Origin: Pseudomonadota bacterium
Lineage (GTDB): Bacteria; Pseudomonadota; Gammaproteobacteria; Burkholderiales; Burkholderiaceae_B
Length of the DNA stretch: 21,423 nucleotides
Assembly (NCBI GenBank): GCA_023437255.1
Contig: JAEZGR010000120.1
Coordinates: forward strand, 1 to 21,423
Reading direction: 5' to 3'
In this document: piece by piece, positions 8,113 through 15,842 of the stretch
Position numbering within the stretch: the first letter of the stretch is position 1
How the letters are laid out: each line of letters begins with the position of its first letter
Notes under the pieces: model-generated
Seen by the model: the letters and a program-made list of their open reading frames with translations, nothing else
What the model was told of the DNA's origin: nothing
Database searches by the model: none
Translations under genes and position numbers: made by a program

Positions 8113-8704
8113 AGATCAAACCTTTAAAGCAATAGTCCGCCAGCTGATTCGGACGGTAACTGGAGAAGATAAGTGTCCGGCCCACCAGCCGTTCTTCGAA
8201 CAGGGCGAGCCAGAGGCGGGTGAAACGGCAGGGCTCGAAGGGTATGCTCCCTTCAATGACATAGACATCGAACGCCGGCGCCAACGCCAGCGCGAACGAG
8301 AATTCCTGCCGCGCATAAAGCGGCCAATGCTCCATGGGCCTGGCCAGGCATTTGGGATCGCTGACAAGGTCGGCGACCAGTTCGTGCGTGGCATCGACGT
8401 CGATCTCGTACATGTCGCTGACGAAATCAATCATGCTCAAGCCGCTCGCCTTGCCGCGTATGAAGCCTTGCCGGCCGATCGCCCACGAAACGCTGCCGTC
8501 GTGCTTGACGAAGCCCCTGCGCGGCGGACGCAGTCCGCACAGGATGTCGACCAGCTGACGATGCATGTCCGGCGCGTGCGACAGCAAGGCGTAGCGCCCG
8601 ACCGGAATATCGAGATCGGCATTGGCCAGAAGCAGCTGTCTGCTGCCGAAGGCGTAGGGCTCGTCGGTGACGCCATTGAGCTGAATCATCTTTCCGAAAT
8701 CCAT
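7973..8704 (-). CDS. vexC: VexC/KpsT-type ABC transporter subunit with lost ATPase motifs
   Basis: A 243-residue protein holding the vexC position between permease and VexD. From residue 6 it can be laid on KpsT, with no gap in the three key stretches (MIQLNGVT at the start, DIPVGRYAL, VSWAIG, then FALALAPAFD, and the DYC near 190-192). The catalytic elements, however, are replaced. The Walker A GRNGAGKST equivalent is SHAPDMHRQ (42-50). The Q-loop Gln is Arg83. The YSSGM signature is WPLYA (127-131). Walker B Asp and catalytic Glu are Glu151 and Gly152. The switch His is Tyr183. No other P-loop occurs in the protein. KpsT recollection is from memory, not a computed alignment. The last about 25 residues (after 218) have no family counterpart and lie in the 140-bp overlap with vexD. 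The start may be Met1 (8704) or Met6 (8689); neither has an ideal ribosome binding site. Possible explanations are a pseudo-ATPase subunit or a degenerating gene, but the frame is fully open. Confidence 0.8.
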   Translation of the reverse strand: MDFGKMIQLNGVTDEPYAFGSRQLLLANADLDIPVGRYALLSHAPDMHRQLVDILCGLRPPRRGFVKHDGSVSWAIGRQGFIRGKASGLSMIDFVSDMYEIDVDATHELVADLVSDPKCLARPMEHWPLYARQEFSFALALAPAFDVYVIEGSIPFEPCRFTRLWLALFEERLVGRTLIFSSYRPNQLADYCFKGLIYERSALRIDDDLDQCLSRFPPRRSRGDAGTRDDELGGGFDEGQLGF

Positions 8705-8735
8705 TGACTAAAACAGGTGCGCCATGAGCCCCGGC

Positions 8736-10073
8736 TCACATCGGCTGAACATTGGGGCGGGCCAGGCGCTCGGCCATCAGCGCAATCACCATCAGAAAAA
8801 CCAGCGAAGTGATGAAGTAGCTGTGGCTGGCATCGGGAGACTCATAAACTTCGAAGTAAGCGGAACGCATCAATTGCAGGCCATGCGCAAGTGGCGACCA
8901 GAGCATCCACGGGCGCAATGACTCCGGAAACTGCTCCGACACGAAAAAGACGGCCGCGAAGATCTGCAGCGCACGTTCAATAATCGGTGCCAGCCTGAGG
9001 AAGAATCGCCAGAAAGTCGCGATCGCCCCAAACAGCACCCCGACCGCTGCGCCGAAGCCTCCCATCAGCACGACGAAGAGAATGAAGCCGGCCCAGCTGA
9101 CGGGCAGCGTGACCAGGCCCAGGGCATGGCCCGCGCTGATCAGCACAGCGAACACCACCAGATAGACCGACTCATACAGCAGCGAGTGCACCAGGGCACA
9201 CATCAGTGGCGAGACACCCTGAAAGTTCAGCAGGCCACGGGTCGCGACATAAGCAGTGCTGCTTCGGAAAACGACTTGCCGGAACATGATCCAGGTCGTC
9301 GCGCCCAACAGCGAGAACGTCTGCACATCCATCCCGAGGATGTAATGCGTGCCCATCAGGATGTACAACGACGAAATCAGGGTCAGCAACACCACGGGCC
9401 CGACCAGCGCCCACACCAGTGCAATCCGGCTCTCGCCATGCATCACGCGCAGCTGATAGACAAACATCGCCATCAGCGTGCGCCCGACGGGCCGCAGCCC
9501 GGCCAGGTAAGGCGGTTGCGCTTCATGCAGCGCACGCAGGCGCTCGCGCAGAAGCGCCAGGTCGCCCGCTTCGTCCTGCTCAACCTCGATTTCCAGCGCA
9601 ATATCGTGGCGTGATGCATAGCGGCGCGCTTCACGCGCCTCATCCTGCCTGCGGCGCTCCGCGCGCCGCGCATGCGCGGCGGCCAGGCGCTCGTCCTCGG
9701 CCACCAGCTTGGCCGGCAGGTAATCGGGCGCGAAGACCGCCACGTCCGCGCGGATGTCCTGCTCCAGAAGCCGGATAATGACGCGCAGGCGGCGCCGCGA
9801 AAAATCGGCCAGGTTCTCGTCGACCGCGCTGCGCGCAATCTCCGCCTCCAGCTCCGCCTGCACCGCCTCATACACCGCGCGCCGAGCTGCCACGGTATCG
9901 TGCGGCTCGCCCTGCAGCCGGGCCAGCAGGGGTCTGAGCAACACCGACGGCGTCGCCTCATGCTCAAACAGCGCAGCAGGATCCAGGCGCCACTTGGCGA
10001 CACCCGACCCTACTGTGTAGCTACTGTCCTTTCGGCGCGCCCGCCAGCCTTTGATCCGATCCTCGTTGCTCAT
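8736..10073 (-). CDS. vexB: VexB/KpsM-type ABC-2 capsule export permease with long N-terminal extension
   Basis: A 445-residue protein made of two parts. Residues about 195-445 are a normal KpsM/CtrC-type permease with about six membrane segments (near 218-240, 250-270, 297-318, 326-350, 365-380, 419-436) and the family C-terminal motif WSPLAHGLQLMRSAYFEVY (392-410). Residues 1-190 are an extra, very charged, probably helical cytoplasmic region (RRRQDEAREARR and similar runs) that KpsM proteins of about 260 residues do not have. It has no P-loop and I recognise no domain. The ATG at 10073 lies 7 bp after the vexA stop; an upstream in-frame ATG at 10151 would overlap vexA by 71 bp and adds an Arg/Pro/Ser stretch with no family support, so it is less likely. 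vexC follows after 31 bp. Confidence 0.85.
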   Translation of the reverse strand: MSNEDRIKGWRARRKDSSYTVGSGVAKWRLDPAALFEHEATPSVLLRPLLARLQGEPHDTVAARRAVYEAVQAELEAEIARSAVDENLADFSRRRLRVIIRLLEQDIRADVAVFAPDYLPAKLVAEDERLAAAHARRAERRRQDEAREARRYASRHDIALEIEVEQDEAGDLALLRERLRALHEAQPPYLAGLRPVGRTLMAMFVYQLRVMHGESRIALVWALVGPVVLLTLISSLYILMGTHYILGMDVQTFSLLGATTWIMFRQVVFRSSTAYVATRGLLNFQGVSPLMCALVHSLLYESVYLVVFAVLISAGHALGLVTLPVSWAGFILFVVLMGGFGAAVGVLFGAIATFWRFFLRLAPIIERALQIFAAVFFVSEQFPESLRPWMLWSPLAHGLQLMRSAYFEVYESPDASHSYFITSLVFLMVIALMAERLARPNVQPM

Positions 10074-10080
10074 CGGGACG

Positions 10081-11280
10081 CTATTCGGGCACGACCGCCG
10101 GGCCGGAACCCATGTCGTTACCGATCGCCTTCGTGGCACTGAAGCCCGCACTCATGGTGACGCGGAAGGCAGAGAGAATCTTCTGCACCTGTGTGAACGG
10201 CGCATCGGAAATGTAGATCGCCTGTCCTTCCGCCACCGCGAATTCGCGGGCCAATGCCACGTGTTCGGGTCGGGTCAGGTCGAACTGGTAGACCACGGGC
10301 AGCAGGTCCGGTTCGCCCGGTGCCCCGGCCTTCGCAGGGGTGAACAGGAACACGGAGCGCGGATCCGCCAGCTGATCGTCCAGCCCTCGTGCGTCTGCCA
10401 GTGCATCCAGCACGCTGTAGTTGCGCTTGCTGATGGGCACACGCCCCTGCGTGCCCGCCGCACCCAGCACGGTCAGGAACTCCTTGGATTCATAGGCGGT
10501 AATGACATCACCCGAGCGCAACAGAATGTCGTTGTTCTGATTCCGGTAAATATCCGATAAGCGCACCGAGGCCACCTGATTGTCGCGGCGCAGGCTGATG
10601 ATCAGCTGCTCGGGGCTGTCCTGCACCGGCGCCGCCTGCGCCAGCACACTGCTCAGGCGCTGAGACGTCTGCGTAATGGGGTACACCCCGGGCTTGGTGA
10701 GGTTGCCCTGAACGGTCACCACCTGCCCGCGCGCTGCATCGACGCGCGTCACGCTGACATCGGCGCCGATCACGAGCCTGCTCAGGCGCTCGATCAACGC
10801 ATCGTGCAGCTGCGCCAGCGTCAGGCCCTCGGCCCGAAACTTCCCGATGATCGGAAACGAGACATGACCCGAGCGGTCGATCTCGTGGTTGCCCAGATCG
10901 CTGACACCCGACGGGTCTGCGGCAAATACACCCAGACCACCGCGCTCCCACACCTTCACATTGATGCCGTCGCCCGGCACCAGCCTGTCGAATCCCGCTT
11001 CCGTGAGATCGCGATACCGTTGGGGGAAATCGGCCTCCTCGGGCACCCGGCTCTGCTCTGCACTTTCGCGCGTGACGGGCATCACGATGACATCCTTGTC
11101 ATCGTGAGCCGCGTGCATCTCTCTGAGCAGGGGGCCGGAGCGCGGGAGCTGGCAGCCCGCAAGCACCAGCGCCGCAAGCAGCAGCATGACCCGGCCCGCA
11201 CGGCGCCCGGCACTCAGGGGCGGCACTTTTGTATAGGTAAGATCTTTCAATATCAGTCGTTTGAAAAAAGCACTCGCCAA
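10081..11280 (-). CDS. vexA: VexA/Wza/KpsD-type outer-membrane polysaccharide export lipoprotein
   Basis: Outer-membrane polysaccharide export protein (OPX family). A lipobox ending at LVLAGC places lipidated Cys43 (counted from 11280) after a short hydrophobic run. The body has a poly-export domain (GDGINVKVWERG, then HEIDRSGHVSFPIIGKF) and SLBB-like repeats (VTVQGNLTKPGVYPI; LTVLGAAGTQGRVPI). The length, 399 residues, is in the range of VexA and Wza. The start is uncertain: the longest frame opens with TTG at 11280, directly after the tviE stop, without a clear ribosome binding site. A GTG at 11226 would give a compact lipoprotein signal peptide (basic AGRRAGR then hydrophobic core). The protein should form the outer-membrane channel that meets VexD. 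Confidence 0.9.
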   Translation of the reverse strand: MASAFFKRLILKDLTYTKVPPLSAGRRAGRVMLLLAALVLAGCQLPRSGPLLREMHAAHDDKDVIVMPVTRESAEQSRVPEEADFPQRYRDLTEAGFDRLVPGDGINVKVWERGGLGVFAADPSGVSDLGNHEIDRSGHVSFPIIGKFRAEGLTLAQLHDALIERLSRLVIGADVSVTRVDAARGQVVTVQGNLTKPGVYPITQTSQRLSSVLAQAAPVQDSPEQLIISLRRDNQVASVRLSDIYRNQNNDILLRSGDVITAYESKEFLTVLGAAGTQGRVPISKRNYSVLDALADARGLDDQLADPRSVFLFTPAKAGAPGEPDLLPVVYQFDLTRPEHVALAREFAVAEGQAIYISDAPFTQVQKILSAFRVTMSAGFSATKAIGNDMGSGPAVVPE

Positions 11281-13326
11281 TTACGCACGCATGGGCACGA
11301 GGTCCATGCTTTCGTCGTTTTCAGACTCGGACATGGCAGGCATGCACAGGCTCATGAACTTCAGAAGCATGGCGTCGAGCGAAAACAACGTCTGAGCCCG
11401 TTGGCGGCTATGCGCCCTGAGCTCCACGTTGCTGCGCACCTTATCCACCATCGACGTCACTTTCTCGCATGCCTCGTGCAGACTCGGATGGTCGACGTCA
11501 CTCAGCAAGTGACCCGTTTCATCCTCCACGAAACACTCGCCCGCGCCCCCGGCCGGTGTGGAAATCACCGGGACACCCAGCAGCTGCGCCTCGATCAGCA
11601 CGTTGGGCAGGCCTTCATACCGTGACAGCAGAACGCTGGCATCCATCTGGGAATACCAGAAGCCGACATGATTCGATAAACCCACCAGCAGCAGCCGGTC
11701 GGTCACCGCCAGTTCTTCTGCCAGCGCCTCGATGTTCTCTCGCAAACGCCCATCGCCGACAATGAAGAAGCGCGCCGTCGGGCGTTTCTTCAGGTACAGC
11801 GCGGCGAGCTTGATCCAGAGCTGCGGCCGCTTGTCGGGCTCGAGACGGAATACACCGCCCACCGTCTCCGTGGCGTCGCTCGTGTTTTCCAGGAACGCCT
11901 GCCACTTTTGCTTGTCCTCTTCCGAGGCGTCGGTCGCCAGATCGGGCACGCCGTTGTACAAGATATGGAAGCGCATGATCGGAATGCCCAGCCACTCGGA
12001 ATACGCTTCCGCTGCCTTGCGGCTGTTACTGACGAAGACCACGCCCGGCACTTGCGCCAACGCCTGGTACAGCTCGGGATACTCTGCACGGAAGCGATCT
12101 TTGCGGATGTTCGGCGGCAAGCCGCGAAACACCAAGTGGATGGTCGGCACACCCGCCAGCAGAGCGGCCAGCGCCCCGAACAGGCAGGTGCCGTCCTGCC
12201 ACAAGCTCACCACGTCGAAAGCGTTCTCGCGCAGCACCGGCGTCAGCCGCGTCACACCATAGTGAACCGGCGGGGGCAGATGTTCCAGCAGTCGCGCAAG
12301 ATTCTCTTCGGGAATGGTCTGATGGGCGACCGACACGGCCGGCGAGCGGTTGATTTCCGTTACCGGAATCTGCGCCTCGACCAGAACTGGAAGAAAAAAG
12401 TCGTCCTGCTTCTTGGATGCGCCTGTCGGCTCCGTGTGCTGCTTGACCAGCACTTCGACCTTCCTGGGTCGCATGAGAATGTCCGGAGGCGCCTGGTCTG
12501 GGGCCTTGCTCAAGCGGGTGAGCTCCCCCGCCAAGCGAGTCAGCTGCCGTTCCGCGCCGCCCGGTCCCAGGGTGCCGGTCACCAGCGCCACGGATACGGT
12601 GTTCCCGGGCCCGGCTTCTTCGATCTTCCGGTTACGAAAATGCAGAATCGCATGTTTCATCGACACGATTCGGACGTCCTGGCCGGCCAGTGCCTCCTCG
12701 GACTCGAAGCGTTGGTAGAACGCATACTCACTTGCCAGTTGTTCCGCGAGTTCAGCCGCCTTGCTGCCCGGCGCCAAATGCTTTGCCACCGGCGCGATCG
12801 CCTCAAAAGCATCGATCAGCAGGCCACGCTTGCGCAGACGTTTCGCAAACTCGACCCGCATGTTGCGATCCGTGTTCTGCAGGATCAGCCGACGGAACAA
12901 TTCATCGGACCGATCGTGCGCCCGGATGTCGCTCAACAGCTTCGCCCGCGCAAACATGCGGGCCGCGTCATCCGACTCGGGCAGATGGTGATCCACCAGC
13001 GCCATGGCCTCTTCAACGCGCCGGTCCTTCACGAGGCGCATGGCGCAAAAGCGAACGACCTGCAGGTCTTCGGGGCAGTCCTGCAAAAGCGCGGCCCATT
13101 GCTCGGCCAGCCCCTCGTTTACGCCAGCCGCCTCCTGCAGTCTGAGAAGCAGAAACCGGACCTTGAAATCCTTCAGGTGGTCATCGGCCAGCGCCTTCGC
13201 GCGGCTCAGGTTTTCCTGCGCGATCTGGACGCGGCGCGACGCGGCAACGATTTCTTCCAGCTGCGCCTGAACCTGTTCAAGATCAGGCGTGACCTCCACA
13301 GCTTCGACATTCAACGGTGGATTCAT
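11281..13326 (-). CDS. tviE: TviE-type Vi polymerase glycosyltransferase (GT4) with helical N-terminal region
   Basis: A 681-residue protein. Residues about 15-215 are helical and TPR-like. The GT4 portion begins at LVTGTLGPGGAERQL (249-263), continues with FRLEPDKRP (493-501) and FIVGDG (521-526), and carries the retaining-glycosyltransferase EX7E motif, Glu571 and Glu579 in EGLPNVLIE, with the usual PVIST PAGG that follows. A retaining enzyme is what an alpha-1,4 linked GalNAcA polymer needs. The gene sits in the tviE position between tviD and vexA. The start at 13326 is secure: the ATG overlaps the tviD stop as ATGA, with GGAGAAAGG just upstream; an in-frame ATG at 13359 is rejected. It is about 100 residues longer than the 578 residues I recall for Salmonella TviE, mainly from the N-terminal region. 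Confidence 0.88.
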   Translation of the reverse strand: MNPPLNVEAVEVTPDLEQVQAQLEEIVAASRRVQIAQENLSRAKALADDHLKDFKVRFLLLRLQEAAGVNEGLAEQWAALLQDCPEDLQVVRFCAMRLVKDRRVEEAMALVDHHLPESDDAARMFARAKLLSDIRAHDRSDELFRRLILQNTDRNMRVEFAKRLRKRGLLIDAFEAIAPVAKHLAPGSKAAELAEQLASEYAFYQRFESEEALAGQDVRIVSMKHAILHFRNRKIEEAGPGNTVSVALVTGTLGPGGAERQLTRLAGELTRLSKAPDQAPPDILMRPRKVEVLVKQHTEPTGASKKQDDFFLPVLVEAQIPVTEINRSPAVSVAHQTIPEENLARLLEHLPPPVHYGVTRLTPVLRENAFDVVSLWQDGTCLFGALAALLAGVPTIHLVFRGLPPNIRKDRFRAEYPELYQALAQVPGVVFVSNSRKAAEAYSEWLGIPIMRFHILYNGVPDLATDASEEDKQKWQAFLENTSDATETVGGVFRLEPDKRPQLWIKLAALYLKKRPTARFFIVGDGRLRENIEALAEELAVTDRLLLVGLSNHVGFWYSQMDASVLLSRYEGLPNVLIEAQLLGVPVISTPAGGAGECFVEDETGHLLSDVDHPSLHEACEKVTSMVDKVRSNVELRAHSRQRAQTLFSLDAMLLKFMSLCMPAMSESENDESMDLVPMRA

Positions 13327-15803
13327 GCGGCCTTTCTCCGATTCAGCTTCTCGATCCACACCATGCAGCGCCTGATGTAAGCGTCAAACTGAGCCGGGTT
13401 TTCGGAAACGGCCTGGAGCTTCTCCCAGTACCCCAGGGCCTCTTCAAAGCGGTGCAGCCGCATGGCGCCCACCGCGGCCAGCCGCAAGCCAATCACGTTG
13501 TCGGGCTCGAGCTCCACGATGCGCTCACCCAAGGCAAGGCGCTCGGTGGTGCTGGACGCTTCCAGCGCCCGCGCCTCTGCGTACAGCGTGCCGAGAATGC
13601 GGCGCTTCTCGCGATCCACTTCCGGCATGTCCGGCCACGATCGTGCGACCCGATCCAACAATTTCCAGGCCGCCAGCGGATCGCCCTGCGAGAGCAGCTG
13701 GCGGGCGCTGCGGATTGCGCGCGGGCCCAGTCTGCCAAGCTGACGTTCTGCTTCCTCTTTGGCACTCTGGTCAGCCGACGGATGCGCGAGCACATCCTTG
13801 TACGCGTCGATCGCCTCACCGAACCAGCCGCCTTTGAAGGCCGCGCGGGCGAAGAAGAGCTTGGCGCTGAACGGTGCGGACGCTCCCGCCGCCGCCTGTT
13901 CCAGATGCCGCATCGCGGTCGTCTTGTCGCCCAAGGCATCCGCAGCCCGACCACGCATGGCGTGCAGTTCCGGGAATTCGACCTGGGTGTCGATCGCCAG
14001 ATTGGTCAGATCGATCACTTCCTTGTTATTGCCGCCCACCAGCGCGGCGCGAACGCCCAGACGCATCGCGCGCTCGAAGGCGCGTTGTGCCCGTGCACCG
14101 GCCAACATGTCGGGATTGAGCAGACGGTGCGCGCAGATGCGCTCGGCCGCATCGCGCAGGCGCCCCTCTTCCAGCGCGCGGTTGCCTTCCTCGGCCCAGG
14201 TCGAAGATTGCGACTGCAACCATGCACCGATATCTTCCTGCTCACTGCTGTTCAGGCCGCAAGAGACCGCCAGGGTCGCCGCCGCCATGATGCAACCTCG
14301 CCACGAGGCTTCCTTGACCAGTTCCAGCACCTCGGTGTCGTCCAGCGAAGGATGCTCCGATGCAAGGGCACGCAACGTGTCGCGGTCGCCGGCGAGCAGG
14401 CTTTCGCGCCACAGCATTGCAAAGCCGCGGCCGTAATCGGGCAGCGTCGCACGGACCTCATGAACCCAGCGCAGGGCCGATTCCATGTCGCCTGCGGCCT
14501 GCAGCAGCGAAAGCACCGTGTCGGCCGCTTCCAGCGCCGTCGCGTCTTCAGGTGAAGAGATTCGGAACAACTGCTTCCAGTAGGCCAGACTCTCGTCCAC
14601 GTAGCCCAGCTGGCCGGCCGACGCCGCCGCGACGTGCACGATCTCCGGTGTTTCAATTTCATCACCCAGCAGACTGGCCGCCAGTGCGTAGGCTTCTTCG
14701 TGCTGGCCCAGCGCAAACTTGTTGCGCATGAGGATATGTTCCGCCTTGCTGCCCGATGCCAGGGCGCCATCCAGATCGCCCAGCAGCGCCAGCGAGCCTT
14801 CGTAATCGCCCAGCTCCGCCTGCATGCGCGAGAGCAGCAACAGATGGTCGGGGAGCCCCGGGGTTCGGCGCAGCACCTCGCGCACGCGACAAGACGCATT
14901 GCGCAGATCGCCGGCCTCCCAAAGCTGCTCGATGTGCTCGACGCTCTCGTCGGCAGACAGTTTCGGCGTGGCAGGCTGCGGTGTCGACGCGTCCATCCGT
15001 GGACGGACGAAGTTCTTGTACCAGTCCGTGTACAGTCGCTCAGCGAAGAGCGGCGTGTAGTGCGTCAGGTCGAGCCCGCCGTTCTCCATTGCGTCGGCCT
15101 GTCCGATCCGGTTCATCAGCGGTGTCGGGTCATAGCACGGCACACCGATATTCCGGGCGGCGGCGGTGACGGCGGCGATGAGCTGCGCCCGCTGTTCGAT
15201 CGGCGCGTTGTCCGGCGTGGTGGCATTGACGTGCGTGACAAACACCACCTTGTCGGGCCCGATCAGCTCGACGAGTTCGCGCATTTCCTGCTCGATTTCC
15301 TCGGCAGTCTGATCGCGCTTCACGACGCGGGCCAGCAGGTCCCTGTCTTCCGCATTGAGGCTCTTGAAAGCCGGGTCCTGATCCAGCAGTACGCGGCGTT
15401 CGGCCAGGCCCTGCTCATGCGCCAGAGACCAGAACTGACGAGTGCGCTGCCGATCCGCGAAGAACTCGCTGAAATAGCGGATCAGGTAATTGGACTGGAT
15501 GGGAACACCATCAATGGTCAGGAGCTTGCGCGAAGAAACTTCCACCATGTACAGGTCGGCGGGCTCGTGCGTGCCGCGGCGCGCGCGCTCGCCATTCGAG
15601 GGCCGAAAAACCAGGCGCTGGACGTCGGCCGGAATCTCGCCTCGGCCGAACATGAATCGCGCCTGCTGCAATGCTTCTGCGGAGGTATGCACAAAACCGT
15701 AGTTGCGGCCGAGCTGCAACTCGATCGGGTAGCGTCCCAGCGCATCGCGCAGCGGCGTATGGATACGGCAGGTGCCGATCGGGGCAATGGTGAATACAGT
15801 CAT
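13323..15803 (-). CDS. tviD: TviD-type Vi O-acetyltransferase (SGNH/GSCFA-like N-terminus plus TPR region)
   Basis: An 826-residue protein, close to the about 830 residues of Salmonella TviD, in the corresponding place. The N-terminal 270 residues look like a GSCFA/SGNH esterase-acyltransferase fold: IGTCRIHTP (9-17), LGRNYGFVHTSAEALQQARFMF (in the 31-52 region), VVFVTHVN (186-193) and a DLTH motif (245-248) matching the catalytic Asp-x-x-His. Residues about 280-800 are a long array of TPR-like helix pairs. TviD is known as the O-acetyltransferase of Vi. In the GSC position the sequence reads GTC, so the nucleophile cannot be assigned by eye. Start at 15803: GGGAG lies 9 nt upstream. The gap to tviB is only 39 bp, so the tviC gene that occupies this place in Salmonella is absent rather than degraded in situ. 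Confidence 0.87.
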   Translation of the reverse strand: MTVFTIAPIGTCRIHTPLRDALGRYPIELQLGRNYGFVHTSAEALQQARFMFGRGEIPADVQRLVFRPSNGERARRGTHEPADLYMVEVSSRKLLTIDGVPIQSNYLIRYFSEFFADRQRTRQFWSLAHEQGLAERRVLLDQDPAFKSLNAEDRDLLARVVKRDQTAEEIEQEMRELVELIGPDKVVFVTHVNATTPDNAPIEQRAQLIAAVTAAARNIGVPCYDPTPLMNRIGQADAMENGGLDLTHYTPLFAERLYTDWYKNFVRPRMDASTPQPATPKLSADESVEHIEQLWEAGDLRNASCRVREVLRRTPGLPDHLLLLSRMQAELGDYEGSLALLGDLDGALASGSKAEHILMRNKFALGQHEEAYALAASLLGDEIETPEIVHVAAASAGQLGYVDESLAYWKQLFRISSPEDATALEAADTVLSLLQAAGDMESALRWVHEVRATLPDYGRGFAMLWRESLLAGDRDTLRALASEHPSLDDTEVLELVKEASWRGCIMAAATLAVSCGLNSSEQEDIGAWLQSQSSTWAEEGNRALEEGRLRDAAERICAHRLLNPDMLAGARAQRAFERAMRLGVRAALVGGNNKEVIDLTNLAIDTQVEFPELHAMRGRAADALGDKTTAMRHLEQAAAGASAPFSAKLFFARAAFKGGWFGEAIDAYKDVLAHPSADQSAKEEAERQLGRLGPRAIRSARQLLSQGDPLAAWKLLDRVARSWPDMPEVDREKRRILGTLYAEARALEASSTTERLALGERIVELEPDNVIGLRLAAVGAMRLHRFEEALGYWEKLQAVSENPAQFDAYIRRCMVWIEKLNRRKAA

Positions 15804-15842
15804 TCAGGGGGTCTCCCGGATTGATGAATAAGGAGCGTGAAT

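Noticed and set aside
11908..13380. Long open frame (about 490 codons) on the plus strand antisense to tviE
   Set aside because: It is a GC-driven shadow of tviE. The translation has no recognisable domain, is rich in Arg, Gln and His, and the minus-strand frame has clear GT4 motifs.
14634..15824. Long plus-strand open frame (about 396 codons) antisense to tviD
   Set aside because: Composition is that of a shadow frame, there is no family motif, and the opposite strand encodes TviD with SGNH and TPR features.
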